Of a DNA stretch of 64,000 bases, positions 1-6,690 are shown piece by piece (the stretch's first letter is position 1; the number at the start of each line of letters is the position of its first letter). The notes beneath the pieces were generated by a model that saw only the letters and a program-made list of their open reading frames with translations, made no database searches and had not been told where the DNA came from. The translations under genes were made by a program, and so were the position numbers. This DNA comes from Hymenobacter pini (GTDB taxonomy: Bacteria > Bacteroidota > Bacteroidia > Cytophagales > Hymenobacteraceae). The stretch is taken from positions 496,001 to 560,000 of the forward strand of contig NZ_JAIZZH010000002.1 in assembly GCF_020421205.1 (NCBI RefSeq), read 5' to 3'.

Positions 1-1
1 T

Positions 2-163
2 ACCATCCACTACAACACGGGCCTGGAGCTGTATACCATCAAAAACTACGACGCCGCCAGCATTCAGCGTCTGACGGAGAACCGGGAGCTGCTGCTGGAA
101 CAGCGCACCCGCCAGACCTTCCAGTTTGTGTGCCGGGGCGAAGTGAATGAGTTTGTGAAGTAA
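2..163 (+). CDS. Probable aspartate kinase, C-terminal end (partial)
   Basis: The window opens inside a reading frame that runs to a TAA at 161-163 and gives about 53 residues. The pattern GLELYTIKNYD followed by LLLEQRTRQTFQFV resembles the C-terminal ACT-domain end of monofunctional aspartate kinases of Bacteroidota, which phosphorylate aspartate at the start of the lysine/threonine/methionine pathway. The catalytic part lies outside the window, so the call rests on a short tail only. Another ACT-domain protein is possible. Confidence 0.6.
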   Translation, partial: TIHYNTGLELYTIKNYDAASIQRLTENRELLLEQRTRQTFQFVCRGEVNEFVK

Positions 164-307
164 GCTTATTGAGCTACCGGGCCGCAAGCCAGCGGCGTAC
201 CCCGAAGGCGCAATGTAATAGCCCGCTTTCTACCGGAAAGAGGTTTATGGTGGCTGGAAGAGCTGGAGCCGGATGAAACATTTTTTCCCGGCCTTGGCTT
301 ATAGCCC

Positions 308-315
308 TATCTTTG
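308..315 (+). promoter_or_regulatory. Promoter -7 element of the Fur-family gene
   Basis: TATCTTTG fits the Bacteroidota -7 consensus TAnnTTTG and lies 20 bases before the GTG start at 335. No convincing -33 TTG is visible. The preceding 164-307 contains no gene. Confidence 0.5.
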
Positions 316-334
316 CGGAGAATTTTTCTTACCT

Positions 335-787
335 GTGAGCTTTTCCTCTGATCATTCGCACTCACACCCGACGCCGCAGCAACTGCGCGAACGGCTGGCT
401 GCGGCCGGGCTACGGGCCACCCAGCAGCGCCTCCTGATTCTGGAGAGCTTGGTGGTGCTGCCCGGCCACCCCACCGCCGAGCAGGTGCACCGTCGCGTAA
501 CGGAGCAGGCTCCTTCCCTGTCGCTGGGCACGGTGTATAAAACGCTGGATTCGTTTGTGGCGGCGGGCCTCACCAAGCGGGTGGCCTCCGCCGAGGGCTC
601 CTCACGCCGCTACGATGCCGACTGCACTGAGCACCACCACCTGTTCTGCACCGATACGCAGGAAATCATTGACTACTGCGACCCGCAGCTGGACGCCATC
701 ATTCGGGAGTTTTTTGCCACCAAGGGCCTGACGGGGTTTCAGCCCCATTCCTTTTCCCTGCACATCACGGGCAGCAAAGTTGGGTAA
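335..787 (+). CDS. Fur/PerR-family transcriptional repressor
   Basis: A 150-residue winged-helix regulator. The N-terminal half has the Fur-family pattern LRATQQRLLILESL, HPTAEQVH and LSLGTVYKTLDSFVAAGL (about residues 25-85), which forms the DNA-binding domain. The C-terminal half has the HHHLFC metal-binding stretch. It lacks the second Cys of the first CxxC and any C-terminal CxxC, so the structural zinc site of Bacillus PerR is absent. The next gene is a peroxiredoxin on the same strand, so a peroxide-responsive PerR-like role is the likely inference. The start is the GTG at 335, just downstream of a -7 element. Confidence 0.88.
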   Translation: MSFSSDHSHSHPTPQQLRERLAAAGLRATQQRLLILESLVVLPGHPTAEQVHRRVTEQAPSLSLGTVYKTLDSFVAAGLTKRVASAEGSSRRYDADCTEHHHLFCTDTQEIIDYCDPQLDAIIREFFATKGLTGFQPHSFSLHITGSKVG

Positions 788-884
788 ATCCCAGGGCTAC
801 CTGCGCCAAGCGTAGCGTGCGAGCCGACTTCTTCCCGGCCTGTTGATTCCATTCCTTTCATTCTATCACCTTTTTCACAAACTC

Positions 885-1523
885 ATGGCAGTTCTTGTAG
901 GTAAACGTGCTCCTTCTTTCAAAGCTACCGCCGTTATCGACGGCGAATTCGAGGAGGATTTCTCCCTCGACCGGTACTTGGGCAAGAAGCACGTTATCTT
1001 CTATTTCTACCCCGCCGACTTCACCTTCGTGTGCCCCACCGAAATCATTGCTTTCCAGGAGCGCCTAGCTGATTTCGAGGCCAAAGGTGTAGCCATCGTG
1101 GGCTGCTCCACGGATACGCACTTCTCGCACTTTGCCTGGTTACAAACCCCGCGCGACAACGGTGGTATTCAGGGCGTAACCTACCCGCTGGTGGCCGATG
1201 CTACCAAAACTATTGCGGCCAACTACGACGTGCTGGGCGGCCACTACGACTACAACGAGGCTGGCGAAATGACCTTCGTAGGCTCGCCCCTGGCCTATCG
1301 CGGCCTGTTCCTTATTGACAAAGACGGCATTGTGCGTCACCAAGTGGTAAACGACGGTCCGCTGGGCCGCAGCATCGACGAAGCCATGCGCATGGTGGAC
1401 GCGCTGCAGTACTTTGAAGTAAAAGGCGAAGTATGCCCCGCCAACTGGGAAGAAGGCAAAGAGGCCATGTCGGCCACCCGCGAAGGCGTTGCCAATTACC
1501 TCGGTAAGCACGCTGCTCACTAG
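885..1523 (+). CDS. Typical 2-Cys peroxiredoxin (AhpC/TSA family)
   Basis: A 212-residue cytoplasmic thiol peroxidase that reduces hydrogen peroxide and organic peroxides. The peroxidatic cysteine is C50 in FTFVCPTE and the resolving cysteine is C184 in GEVCPANW, which is the typical 2-Cys layout with full family length. I chose the ATG at 885 (MAVLVGKRAPSF); an upstream TTG at 843 would add 14 residues unlike the family. It follows the PerR-like gene by about 100 bases, so it is probably its target or is co-transcribed with it. A strong hairpin terminator follows. Confidence 0.95.
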   Translation: MAVLVGKRAPSFKATAVIDGEFEEDFSLDRYLGKKHVIFYFYPADFTFVCPTEIIAFQERLADFEAKGVAIVGCSTDTHFSHFAWLQTPRDNGGIQGVTYPLVADATKTIAANYDVLGGHYDYNEAGEMTFVGSPLAYRGLFLIDKDGIVRHQVVNDGPLGRSIDEAMRMVDALQYFEVKGEVCPANWEEGKEAMSATREGVANYLGKHAAH

Positions 1524-1542
1524 TAGTAGCACATTGCACGTG

Positions 1543-1579
1543 TAAAAAGGCTCCGTCGGTTTTCGGCGGGGCCTTTTTA
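1543..1579 (+). terminator. Rho-independent terminator after the peroxiredoxin gene
   Basis: The stem pairs AAAAAGGCTCCGTCG with CGGCGGGGCCTTTTT (two G-U pairs) around a short loop, with a T run at the 3' side. It lies directly after the peroxiredoxin stop. Confidence 0.85.
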
Positions 1580-1580
1580 G

Positions 1581-1608
1581 TTGGCTGCGGGCAAAACGCC
1601 TATTTTTG
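1581..1608 (+). promoter_or_regulatory. Promoter of waaA (TTG-N17-TATTTTTG)
   Basis: TTG at 1581-1583 and TATTTTTG at 1601-1608 are separated by 17 bases, as in the Bacteroidota housekeeping consensus. The TTG codon at 1606, which would open the longest frame, lies inside the -7 box, so translation must begin further downstream. Confidence 0.6.
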
Positions 1609-1680
1609 CGGTTTGCTACTGTTTCTTTGACCGTGGGCCTGCCTCCGGCAGGTTACGCGCCACAACCTAAGCATCACCTC

Positions 1681-2931
1681 TTGCGCTTTCTATATTCCGT
1701 AGGCCTATACCTGTACGCACTGCTGCTGCGGCTGGTAGCGCCGTTTGTGCCCAAAGCCGCCCAGTGGACGGCCGGGCGCCGCGGCCTACTGGAGCACATT
1801 CGGGCCGCTGTGCGCGCAGAAACGGCCCCGTTGGTGTGGTTCCATTGTGCTTCGCTGGGCGAGTTTGAGCAGGGCCGGCCACTCATGGAGGCCTACGCGG
1901 CCCGCTACCCTAAGCACAAAATCGTACTCACGTTTTTTTCGCCCTCCGGCTACGAGGTGCGCAAAAACTGGCCGGGAGCGGCGTACGTGTTTTACCTGCC
2001 GCTGGATACTGCAACCAACGCCCGCGTTTTTCTGGATGCCGTGCGGCCCCAGCTGGCGGTGTTTGTGAAGTATGAGTTTTGGTACTACTTCCTCACCGAG
2101 CTGCAGCGCCGCAGCATTCCCACCATTTGCGTATCGGCTATTTTCCGGCCCGAACAGATGTTTTTTCAGCCCTGGGGCGGATTTTTTCGCCGCATCCTGG
2201 GCCGCTTCACCCACATCTTCACCCAGAATACCGAGTCGGTGGCGCTGCTGCAACAGGCGGGCATTGCGCAGGCCAGCGTAGCCGGCGACACCCGCTTCGA
2301 TACGGTGGTGCGCACGGCCACAGCCCCGCCCCGCTCCCTGCCGCTGGTAGATGCCTTCACCGACGACTGGGCTCCAGTCCTCATCATTGGCAGCAGCTGG
2401 CCCGAGGATATTGCTGTGTTGACGCCGTTGCTGCAGCAGTACCTGCAGGAATTGCGCTTCATGGTGGCCCCCCACGAAATCGGGGAAGCCAACCTACGGC
2501 AGGTGGAAGCGGCGCTGCCCGGCCAGGTAGTGCGCTACTCTCAGGCCGACGCGGCTACCGTGGCAAAGGCGCGGGTGCTGCTCATCGACAATGTGGGCTT
2601 GTTGAGCCAATTGTACCGCTTTGGGCACTTTGCCTACATCGGGGGGGCGTTTGGTAAGGGACTGCACAACACGCTGGAAGCTGCCGCTTTCGGCCTGCCG
2701 CTGTTCTTTGGCCCCACATACCACAAGTTCCAGGAGGCCCGTGACCTGGTGGAGCTGGGCTGCGCTTTTCCGGTTACCTCAGCCGATGAGCTCCTGACGG
2801 CCTTTGGCCCCCTGTATCACCGCGAAGAGGCCCGCCTGCACGTGCAGGACCTGAGCCTTGACTACGTACACGACCACAGCGGCGCCACCGACAAGATTAT
2901 GCACTGGATTGGTGAAGTTGTGAAATGGTGA
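1681..2931 (+). CDS. waaA: 3-deoxy-D-manno-octulosonic acid transferase (Kdo transferase)
   Basis: A 416-residue GT-B glycosyltransferase that adds Kdo from CMP-Kdo to lipid A precursor at the inner membrane. An N-terminal hydrophobic anchor (FLYSVGLYLYALLLRL) is followed by family patterns WFHCASLGEFEQGRPL, TFFSPSGYEVRKN, VKYEFWYYFL, the nucleotide-binding region GSSWPEDIAVL and the C-terminal YIGGAFGKGLHNTLEAAAFGLPLFFGP. The frame is open from TTG 1606, but that codon overlaps the promoter. TTG 1681 puts the start at the usual distance from the membrane anchor, though TTG 1627 or GTG 1633 are possible. The last codons lie in the left arm of an inverted repeat shared with the spacer before rsgA. 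Confidence 0.93.
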   Translation: MRFLYSVGLYLYALLLRLVAPFVPKAAQWTAGRRGLLEHIRAAVRAETAPLVWFHCASLGEFEQGRPLMEAYAARYPKHKIVLTFFSPSGYEVRKNWPGAAYVFYLPLDTATNARVFLDAVRPQLAVFVKYEFWYYFLTELQRRSIPTICVSAIFRPEQMFFQPWGGFFRRILGRFTHIFTQNTESVALLQQAGIAQASVAGDTRFDTVVRTATAPPRSLPLVDAFTDDWAPVLIIGSSWPEDIAVLTPLLQQYLQELRFMVAPHEIGEANLRQVEAALPGQVVRYSQADAATVAKARVLLIDNVGLLSQLYRFGHFAYIGGAFGKGLHNTLEAAAFGLPLFFGPTYHKFQEARDLVELGCAFPVTSADELLTAFGPLYHREEARLHVQDLSLDYVHDHSGATDKIMHWIGEVVKW

Positions 2932-2989
2932 ATTTATCGTTCAACCTGCCTAAGCGGCAAACTCACAACTTCACCATATCACAACTTCA
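2913..2989. repeat. Imperfect inverted repeat across the waaA stop codon
   Basis: The arm at 2913-2932 (TGAAGTTGTGAAATGGTGAA) pairs with 2970-2989 at 19 of 20 positions, with a 37-base loop. The left arm contains the last residues and stop of waaA. Similar GTGAAGTTGTGA words recur around 52,710-52,855, so it belongs to a dispersed family. Confidence 0.75.
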
Positions 2990-2994
2990 GCTCC

Positions 2995-3918
2995 ATGACT
3001 GGCATCATTGTTAAATCAACCGGCTCCTGGTACGTGGTGCGCGACGCGGCAGGGCAGCTGCACCGCTGCCGGCTGCGGGGTAAGTTCAAGCACAAGGGCC
3101 TGAAGGTGAGCAACCCCTTAGCCGTGGGCGACCAGGTGGATTTTACGGTGGAAGAACAGGCCGAAGGCGCCGGCGTGATTCATTATATCGAGCCGCGGCG
3201 CAACTACATCATCCGCCGCTCGGTGCACAAGAGTGAGCACGCCCACATTGTGGCCGCCAACCTCGACCAAGCCCTGTTGGTGGTTACGCTAGCCTCGCCG
3301 GCCACGTCGTTCGGGTTCATCGACCGGTTTCTGGTGACGGCCGAAGCGTACAGCATCCCGGTGACGCTGCTGTTCAACAAAACCGACCTGTACGACGAAG
3401 ATCTGGCCGATTATCAGGAGCAGATTCTGAAAATGTACGCCCGCGTGGGCTACCCTGGTTTGCGCTGTTCGGCCCATACCGGCGAGGGCGTGGCAGCCAT
3501 TGATGCACTGCTGGATGGCAAAGTATCCTTGCTCTCGGGCCACTCCGGGGTAGGCAAAAGTACCCTTATCAACGCCTTGGTGCCGGACCTGGACCTGAAA
3601 ACAGCTGAAATCAGCGAATTTTCGGACAAAGGCGTGCACACTACCACCTTCGCCGAAATGCTGGAGGTGCGGCCCGGTACATTTCTGATTGATACGCCGG
3701 GCATCAAGGAGTTGGGGTTGGTGGATATGAAGCCCGGTGAGTTGGCGCACTACTTCCCCGAGATGCGCGCCTTGCTCAACCAGTGCCGCTACCACAACTG
3801 CCAGCACCTGCACGAACCGGGCTGCGCCGTGCGCGAAGCCGTGGACAAAGGCCGTATTGCCCTGCCCCGCTACGACAGCTACGTGAGTATGCTGGAAGCC
3901 GACGACAACCGGAAGTAG
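2995..3918 (+). CDS. rsgA: Ribosome small subunit-dependent GTPase A
   Basis: A 307-residue circularly permuted GTPase that assists late 30S subunit maturation. An N-terminal OB fold (about 1-70) is followed by the permuted G motifs: G4 NKTD at 129-132, G5-like SAHTGEG near 159, G1 GHSGVGKST at 182-190 and G3 DTPG at 233-236. A C-terminal zinc finger uses Cys and His between 264 and 277 (CRYHNCQHLHEPGC). Length and order are those of E. coli RsgA/YjeQ. The ATG lies 6 bases after the inverted repeat that follows waaA. Function is well supported. Confidence 0.97.
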   Translation: MTGIIVKSTGSWYVVRDAAGQLHRCRLRGKFKHKGLKVSNPLAVGDQVDFTVEEQAEGAGVIHYIEPRRNYIIRRSVHKSEHAHIVAANLDQALLVVTLASPATSFGFIDRFLVTAEAYSIPVTLLFNKTDLYDEDLADYQEQILKMYARVGYPGLRCSAHTGEGVAAIDALLDGKVSLLSGHSGVGKSTLINALVPDLDLKTAEISEFSDKGVHTTTFAEMLEVRPGTFLIDTPGIKELGLVDMKPGELAHYFPEMRALLNQCRYHNCQHLHEPGCAVREAVDKGRIALPRYDSYVSMLEADDNRK

Positions 3919-3920
3919 CA

Positions 3921-4000
3921 TTGTGCGTTTGCCCATGTTAGTTATTCGTTGCTCTTTGTCAGTATCGAAAAACGGATAACGAACATCGACAAACGCACAA
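3921..4000. repeat. Imperfect inverted repeat between rsgA and the next gene
   Basis: Arms 3921-3950 and 3971-4000 pair at 26 of 30 positions around a 20-base loop, starting 3 bases after the rsgA stop. The RNA would fold into a long hairpin. Both arms carry the word TTGTGCGTTTG or its complement. Confidence 0.8.
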
Positions 4001-4014
4001 CTAATACTTTTCTC

Positions 4015-4899
4015 TTGACACCACATAACGTAGCCTTCCTTGGCCTGGGAAACATGGGCGAGGCCATGGCCGAAAACCTGCTGAAAGCCGGCCACCGGCT
4101 CACCGTGTACAACCGCACGGCCCGCAAAGCCGCCGGCCTCAAAAAGTTGGGGGCCACCGTGGCGGCTACCCCCGCTGAAGCTGTGGCAGGTGCCGCCTTC
4201 GTGTTTACGATGGTAACCGACGATGCCGCCCTGGAAGCCCTCTGCCTAGGCCCCGATGGCCTACTGCCGGCCCTGCCGGTCGGGGCTGTGCACGCCTCCT
4301 GCAGCACCGTGGCCCCTGATACTAACCGCCGCCTCGCCGAAGCTCACGCCCGCCACGGCAGCGCCCTGGTAGCCACGCCCGTTTTCGGTAAGCCCGACGT
4401 GGCCGCCGCCGCCAAGCTGTGGCTAGCCATTTCGGGGGAGCCTGCCGCCCGGCGCAAGGTTACGCCCCTGCTCAACGCCCTCGGCCAGGGTACCCACGAC
4501 TTCGGCGACGACCCGGGGGCAGCCAACATAGTAAAGCTCTGCGGCAATTTTATGCTGGGCGCGGCCATTGAAGCCATGGCCGAAGCCTTTACCCTGGCGC
4601 AGAAAAGCGGCCTGGAGCGGCAGCAGGTGTACGAGTTTTTCACCTCTACCCTGTTCAACACGCCCATTTACAAAAGCTACGGCAAGCTGGTGGCCGAACG
4701 GCATTACCTGCCCGTGGGCGCGGCCCCAGCCATCATCCGCAAAGACATGCGCCTGGTGCTGGATGAATCCCGCGCCCAGCTCGTGCCCATGCCCTTCGCC
4801 AATATCCTCCATGACCACCTCTCCACTACCGTTGCCAAGGGCGAGAAGGTAGACTGGGCCGGCTTCGCCGAGCGGGTAGCTCAGGACGCCGGGTTGTAG
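4015..4899 (+). CDS. NAD(P)-dependent beta-hydroxyacid dehydrogenase (3-hydroxyisobutyrate dehydrogenase family)
   Basis: A 294-residue cytoplasmic oxidoreductase. The N-terminal Rossmann fold starts with FLGLGNMGEAMAENLLKAGH, the substrate loop is CSTVAPDTNRRLAEA, and the catalytic lysine sits in NIVKLCGNF, as in 3-hydroxyisobutyrate and tartronate semialdehyde reductases. The exact substrate cannot be read from sequence. TTG 4015 (MTPHNVAFLGLG) is the best start, because the open frame further upstream (from 3949) is an inverted repeat and adds a charged segment unknown in the family. An AT-rich TACTTTTC just before it may be the -7 element. Confidence 0.88.
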   Translation: MTPHNVAFLGLGNMGEAMAENLLKAGHRLTVYNRTARKAAGLKKLGATVAATPAEAVAGAAFVFTMVTDDAALEALCLGPDGLLPALPVGAVHASCSTVAPDTNRRLAEAHARHGSALVATPVFGKPDVAAAAKLWLAISGEPAARRKVTPLLNALGQGTHDFGDDPGAANIVKLCGNFMLGAAIEAMAEAFTLAQKSGLERQQVYEFFTSTLFNTPIYKSYGKLVAERHYLPVGAAPAIIRKDMRLVLDESRAQLVPMPFANILHDHLSTTVAKGEKVDWAGFAERVAQDAGL

Positions 4900-4943
4900 T
4901 GTTTACATGATATGAACCGGCACATCCTGCATAGGCGCGCAGC

Positions 4944-5000
4944 CGAAGCATCTCTACCGCTTCGCCTGCACTAGTTCAACGAAGCGGTAGAGATGCTTCG
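4944..5000. repeat. Perfect inverted repeat of the CGAAGCATCTCTACC family
   Basis: Arms 4944-4964 and 4980-5000 are perfect 21-base complements with a 15-base loop. The right side continues into ACAAGCTCAGCATGACG, which is identical to a longer copy at 57,241-57,331. It is a dispersed intergenic palindrome, not a gene. Confidence 0.9.
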
Positions 5001-5060
5001 ACAAGCTCAGCATGACGTGCTGTTTCAGCATTTGCCGCCTCCACGCTACCCTGACGCCAC

Positions 5061-5093
5061 AAAAAAGCCCGGCTGAAGCAGCCGGGCCTTTTT
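5061..5093. terminator. Bidirectional terminator hairpin
   Basis: The stem AAAAAAGCCCGGCT / AGCCGGGCCTTTTT with a short loop carries an A run on the left and a T run on the right. It can stop both the dehydrogenase transcript and the converging fasciclin transcript. Confidence 0.85.
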
Positions 5094-5118
5094 AACCAAT
5101 CAGGAAAAGTCAATTGTG

Positions 5119-5760
5119 TTACTGAGGCAAAGGCAGCAGCACACCGTCAATAACGTGCGTCACGCCGTTGCTGGAAATGACGTCGGGAGTCAGGATGTTG
5201 ACGGGAGCATCTTTGCCGTTGCTTACCATGATTTTGCCGTCTTTCACCGATACTTTCAGTTTCTCGCCGTTCATGGTGGTCAGCTCCTGACCGTCTTTCA
5301 GGTCCTGGGCTACCAAGCGGCCCTGAATAACATGGTAGGTGAGCACGCCTTTCAGCTTCTCCTTACTTTCGGGCTTCAGCAGACCAGCCAGCGCCCCATT
5401 GGGCAGCTTGTCGAAGGCGGCATTGGTGGGCGCAAACACCGTGAACGGGCCGGGGCCGCTGAAGGCTCCATCAAGGCCAGCGGCCTGCACGGCTTTCACC
5501 AGCGTGCTCACGCTGGGCGCCATTACGGCATTCTGCACAATGGTTTTATCGGGCGTCATGGCCACGCCGTCCACCATTACACCGTCGGTTTTGCCCATAC
5601 GGGCTGAGTCCGAGAGCATGGCGGTAGAATCGACGGTGGTTTCCATCGAGTCGGTGCGGGTAGTCGTGGTATCGGCCGTTTTGTTGTCGCCGCAGCTGCT
5701 GAGGCCGAGTACGGAGGCAGAGAACAGAGAAAGAGTAGCGAAACGCAGCACGTGGTTCAT
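5119..5760 (-). CDS. Fasciclin-domain lipoprotein
   Basis: A 213-residue exported lipoprotein. The signal sequence MNHVLRFATLSLFSASVLGLSSC ends in a lipobox with Cys 23, followed by a Thr/Ser/Asp-rich linker and one FAS1 domain (about 80-213): TLVKAVQAAGLDGAFSG, GPFTVFAPTNAAFDKLP, the H1-like YHVI and the H2 end DVISSNGVTHVIDGVLLP. FAS1 proteins mediate adhesion or matrix contact; the ligand here is unknown. The ATG at 5760 opens the signal peptide; the 38 codons further upstream are Pro/Arg rich and not credible. Confidence 0.93.
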   Translation of the reverse strand: MNHVLRFATLSLFSASVLGLSSCGDNKTADTTTTRTDSMETTVDSTAMLSDSARMGKTDGVMVDGVAMTPDKTIVQNAVMAPSVSTLVKAVQAAGLDGAFSGPGPFTVFAPTNAAFDKLPNGALAGLLKPESKEKLKGVLTYHVIQGRLVAQDLKDGQELTTMNGEKLKVSVKDGKIMVSNGKDAPVNILTPDVISSNGVTHVIDGVLLPLPQ

Positions 5761-5881
5761 ACGGAGGCGTGGCGAAGGGTTAGGGTGGTAGGACAGAACA
5801 GCGGGCCGGGGCCGCGCGGGCGGTATGCTTACGGAGCTCGGCCTTGGTTGGTTGGGCCGACCGGCAGTGGGCATTTTGGGC

Positions 5882-5889
5882 TACCTTTG
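5882..5889 (+). promoter_or_regulatory. Promoter -7 element upstream of cyclophilin
   Basis: TACCTTTG matches TAnnTTTG, 68 bases before the ATG at 5958. The leader contains a small palindrome CCTTATGCGTATAAGG. Confidence 0.5.
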
Positions 5890-5957
5890 TGCCCGGCGGT
5901 ACCCGCCAGCGGCTCCTTATGCGTATAAGGGGCCGTTCCACCCTAGTTTCAACCCCA

Positions 5958-6419
5958 ATGAAAACTGCTGAAATCCACACCAATAAGGGCGTAATGAAAG
6001 TTGAGTTCTACGAGCAGGACGCCCCCAACACCGTAAAAAACTTCACCGACTTGGCCCAGAAAGGCTACTACGACGGCCTGAAGTTCCACCGCGTTATTCC
6101 CAACTTCGTGATTCAGGGTGGCTGCCCCAACACCCGAGAGGGTGCGAAAGGCACGCCCGGCACCGGCGGCCCCGGCTACAAAATTGATTGCGAGCTGAAC
6201 GGCGGCAACCAGCGCCACGACCGGGGTGTGCTGAGCATGGCTCACGCTGGCCGCAACACCGGTGGCTCGCAGTTCTTCATCTGCCACTCCCGCGACAACA
6301 CCGCCCACCTCGACCGCAACCACACCTGCTTCGGTAAAGTGGTAGAGGGCCTCGACATCATCGACCAGATCAAAGCCAACGACTCCATCGAGAAAATTGT
6401 GGTAAGCGAGCAAGCCTAA
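5958..6419 (+). CDS. Cyclophilin-type peptidyl-prolyl cis-trans isomerase
   Basis: A 153-residue single-domain cyclophilin with no signal peptide, so a cytoplasmic PpiB-like enzyme that catalyses prolyl isomerisation during folding. Family motifs are present in order: TVKNFTDLAQKGYYDGLKFHRVIPNFVIQGGCP, GVLSMAHAGRNTGGSQFFIC, and the end HTCFGKVVEGLDII. The active-site Arg in FHRV and the QGG and SQFFI elements are intact. The ATG at 5958 starts at the first strand of the fold; the frame is open upstream but lacks similarity to the family. It is divergent from the fasciclin gene. Confidence 0.95.
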   Translation: MKTAEIHTNKGVMKVEFYEQDAPNTVKNFTDLAQKGYYDGLKFHRVIPNFVIQGGCPNTREGAKGTPGTGGPGYKIDCELNGGNQRHDRGVLSMAHAGRNTGGSQFFICHSRDNTAHLDRNHTCFGKVVEGLDIIDQIKANDSIEKIVVSEQA

Positions 6420-6439
6420 GCAGCTACTTCCTTCCACGT

Positions 6440-6474
6440 AACAGGCCCGCCGGTACTACACCGGCGGGCCTGTT
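6440..6474 (+). terminator. Terminator after cyclophilin
   Basis: AACAGGCCCGCCGGT pairs with ACCGGCGGGCCTGTT around a 5-base loop, 20 bases after the stop. Confidence 0.8.
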
Positions 6475-6690
6475 GCATTATCACGTTTGAAAGTCCGACT
6501 TGTGTATACATAAACATTTATTATTCAACATCATACATTATTCAAATATTCTAGCCGAAAGTCCTATGCTTAAAAAGAATGGTCAGGCGACGTGAGGCGG
6601 GCGGGCTATGTTCGGGACGGTAGCCTTTGGGGCCGTTGCGGTGCTGCGCCGCCGCTCCACTAGCCATTAGCCAACCATTCATACCCGACT
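6475..6690. other. AT-rich spacer without a visible gene
   Basis: About 100 bases (6480-6585) are clearly AT-rich against a GC-rich background. I see no credible coding frame (the best is a 9-codon ORF), and only TAGCCTTTG near 6620 resembles a -7 box. It probably holds the promoter of the following gene pair. Confidence 0.4.

Noticed and set aside
6567..6596. A short precursor peptide for the radical SAM enzyme (9 codons ending TGA)
   Set aside because: The frame is too short and has no conserved or modifiable core; it is likely chance in an AT-rich spacer.
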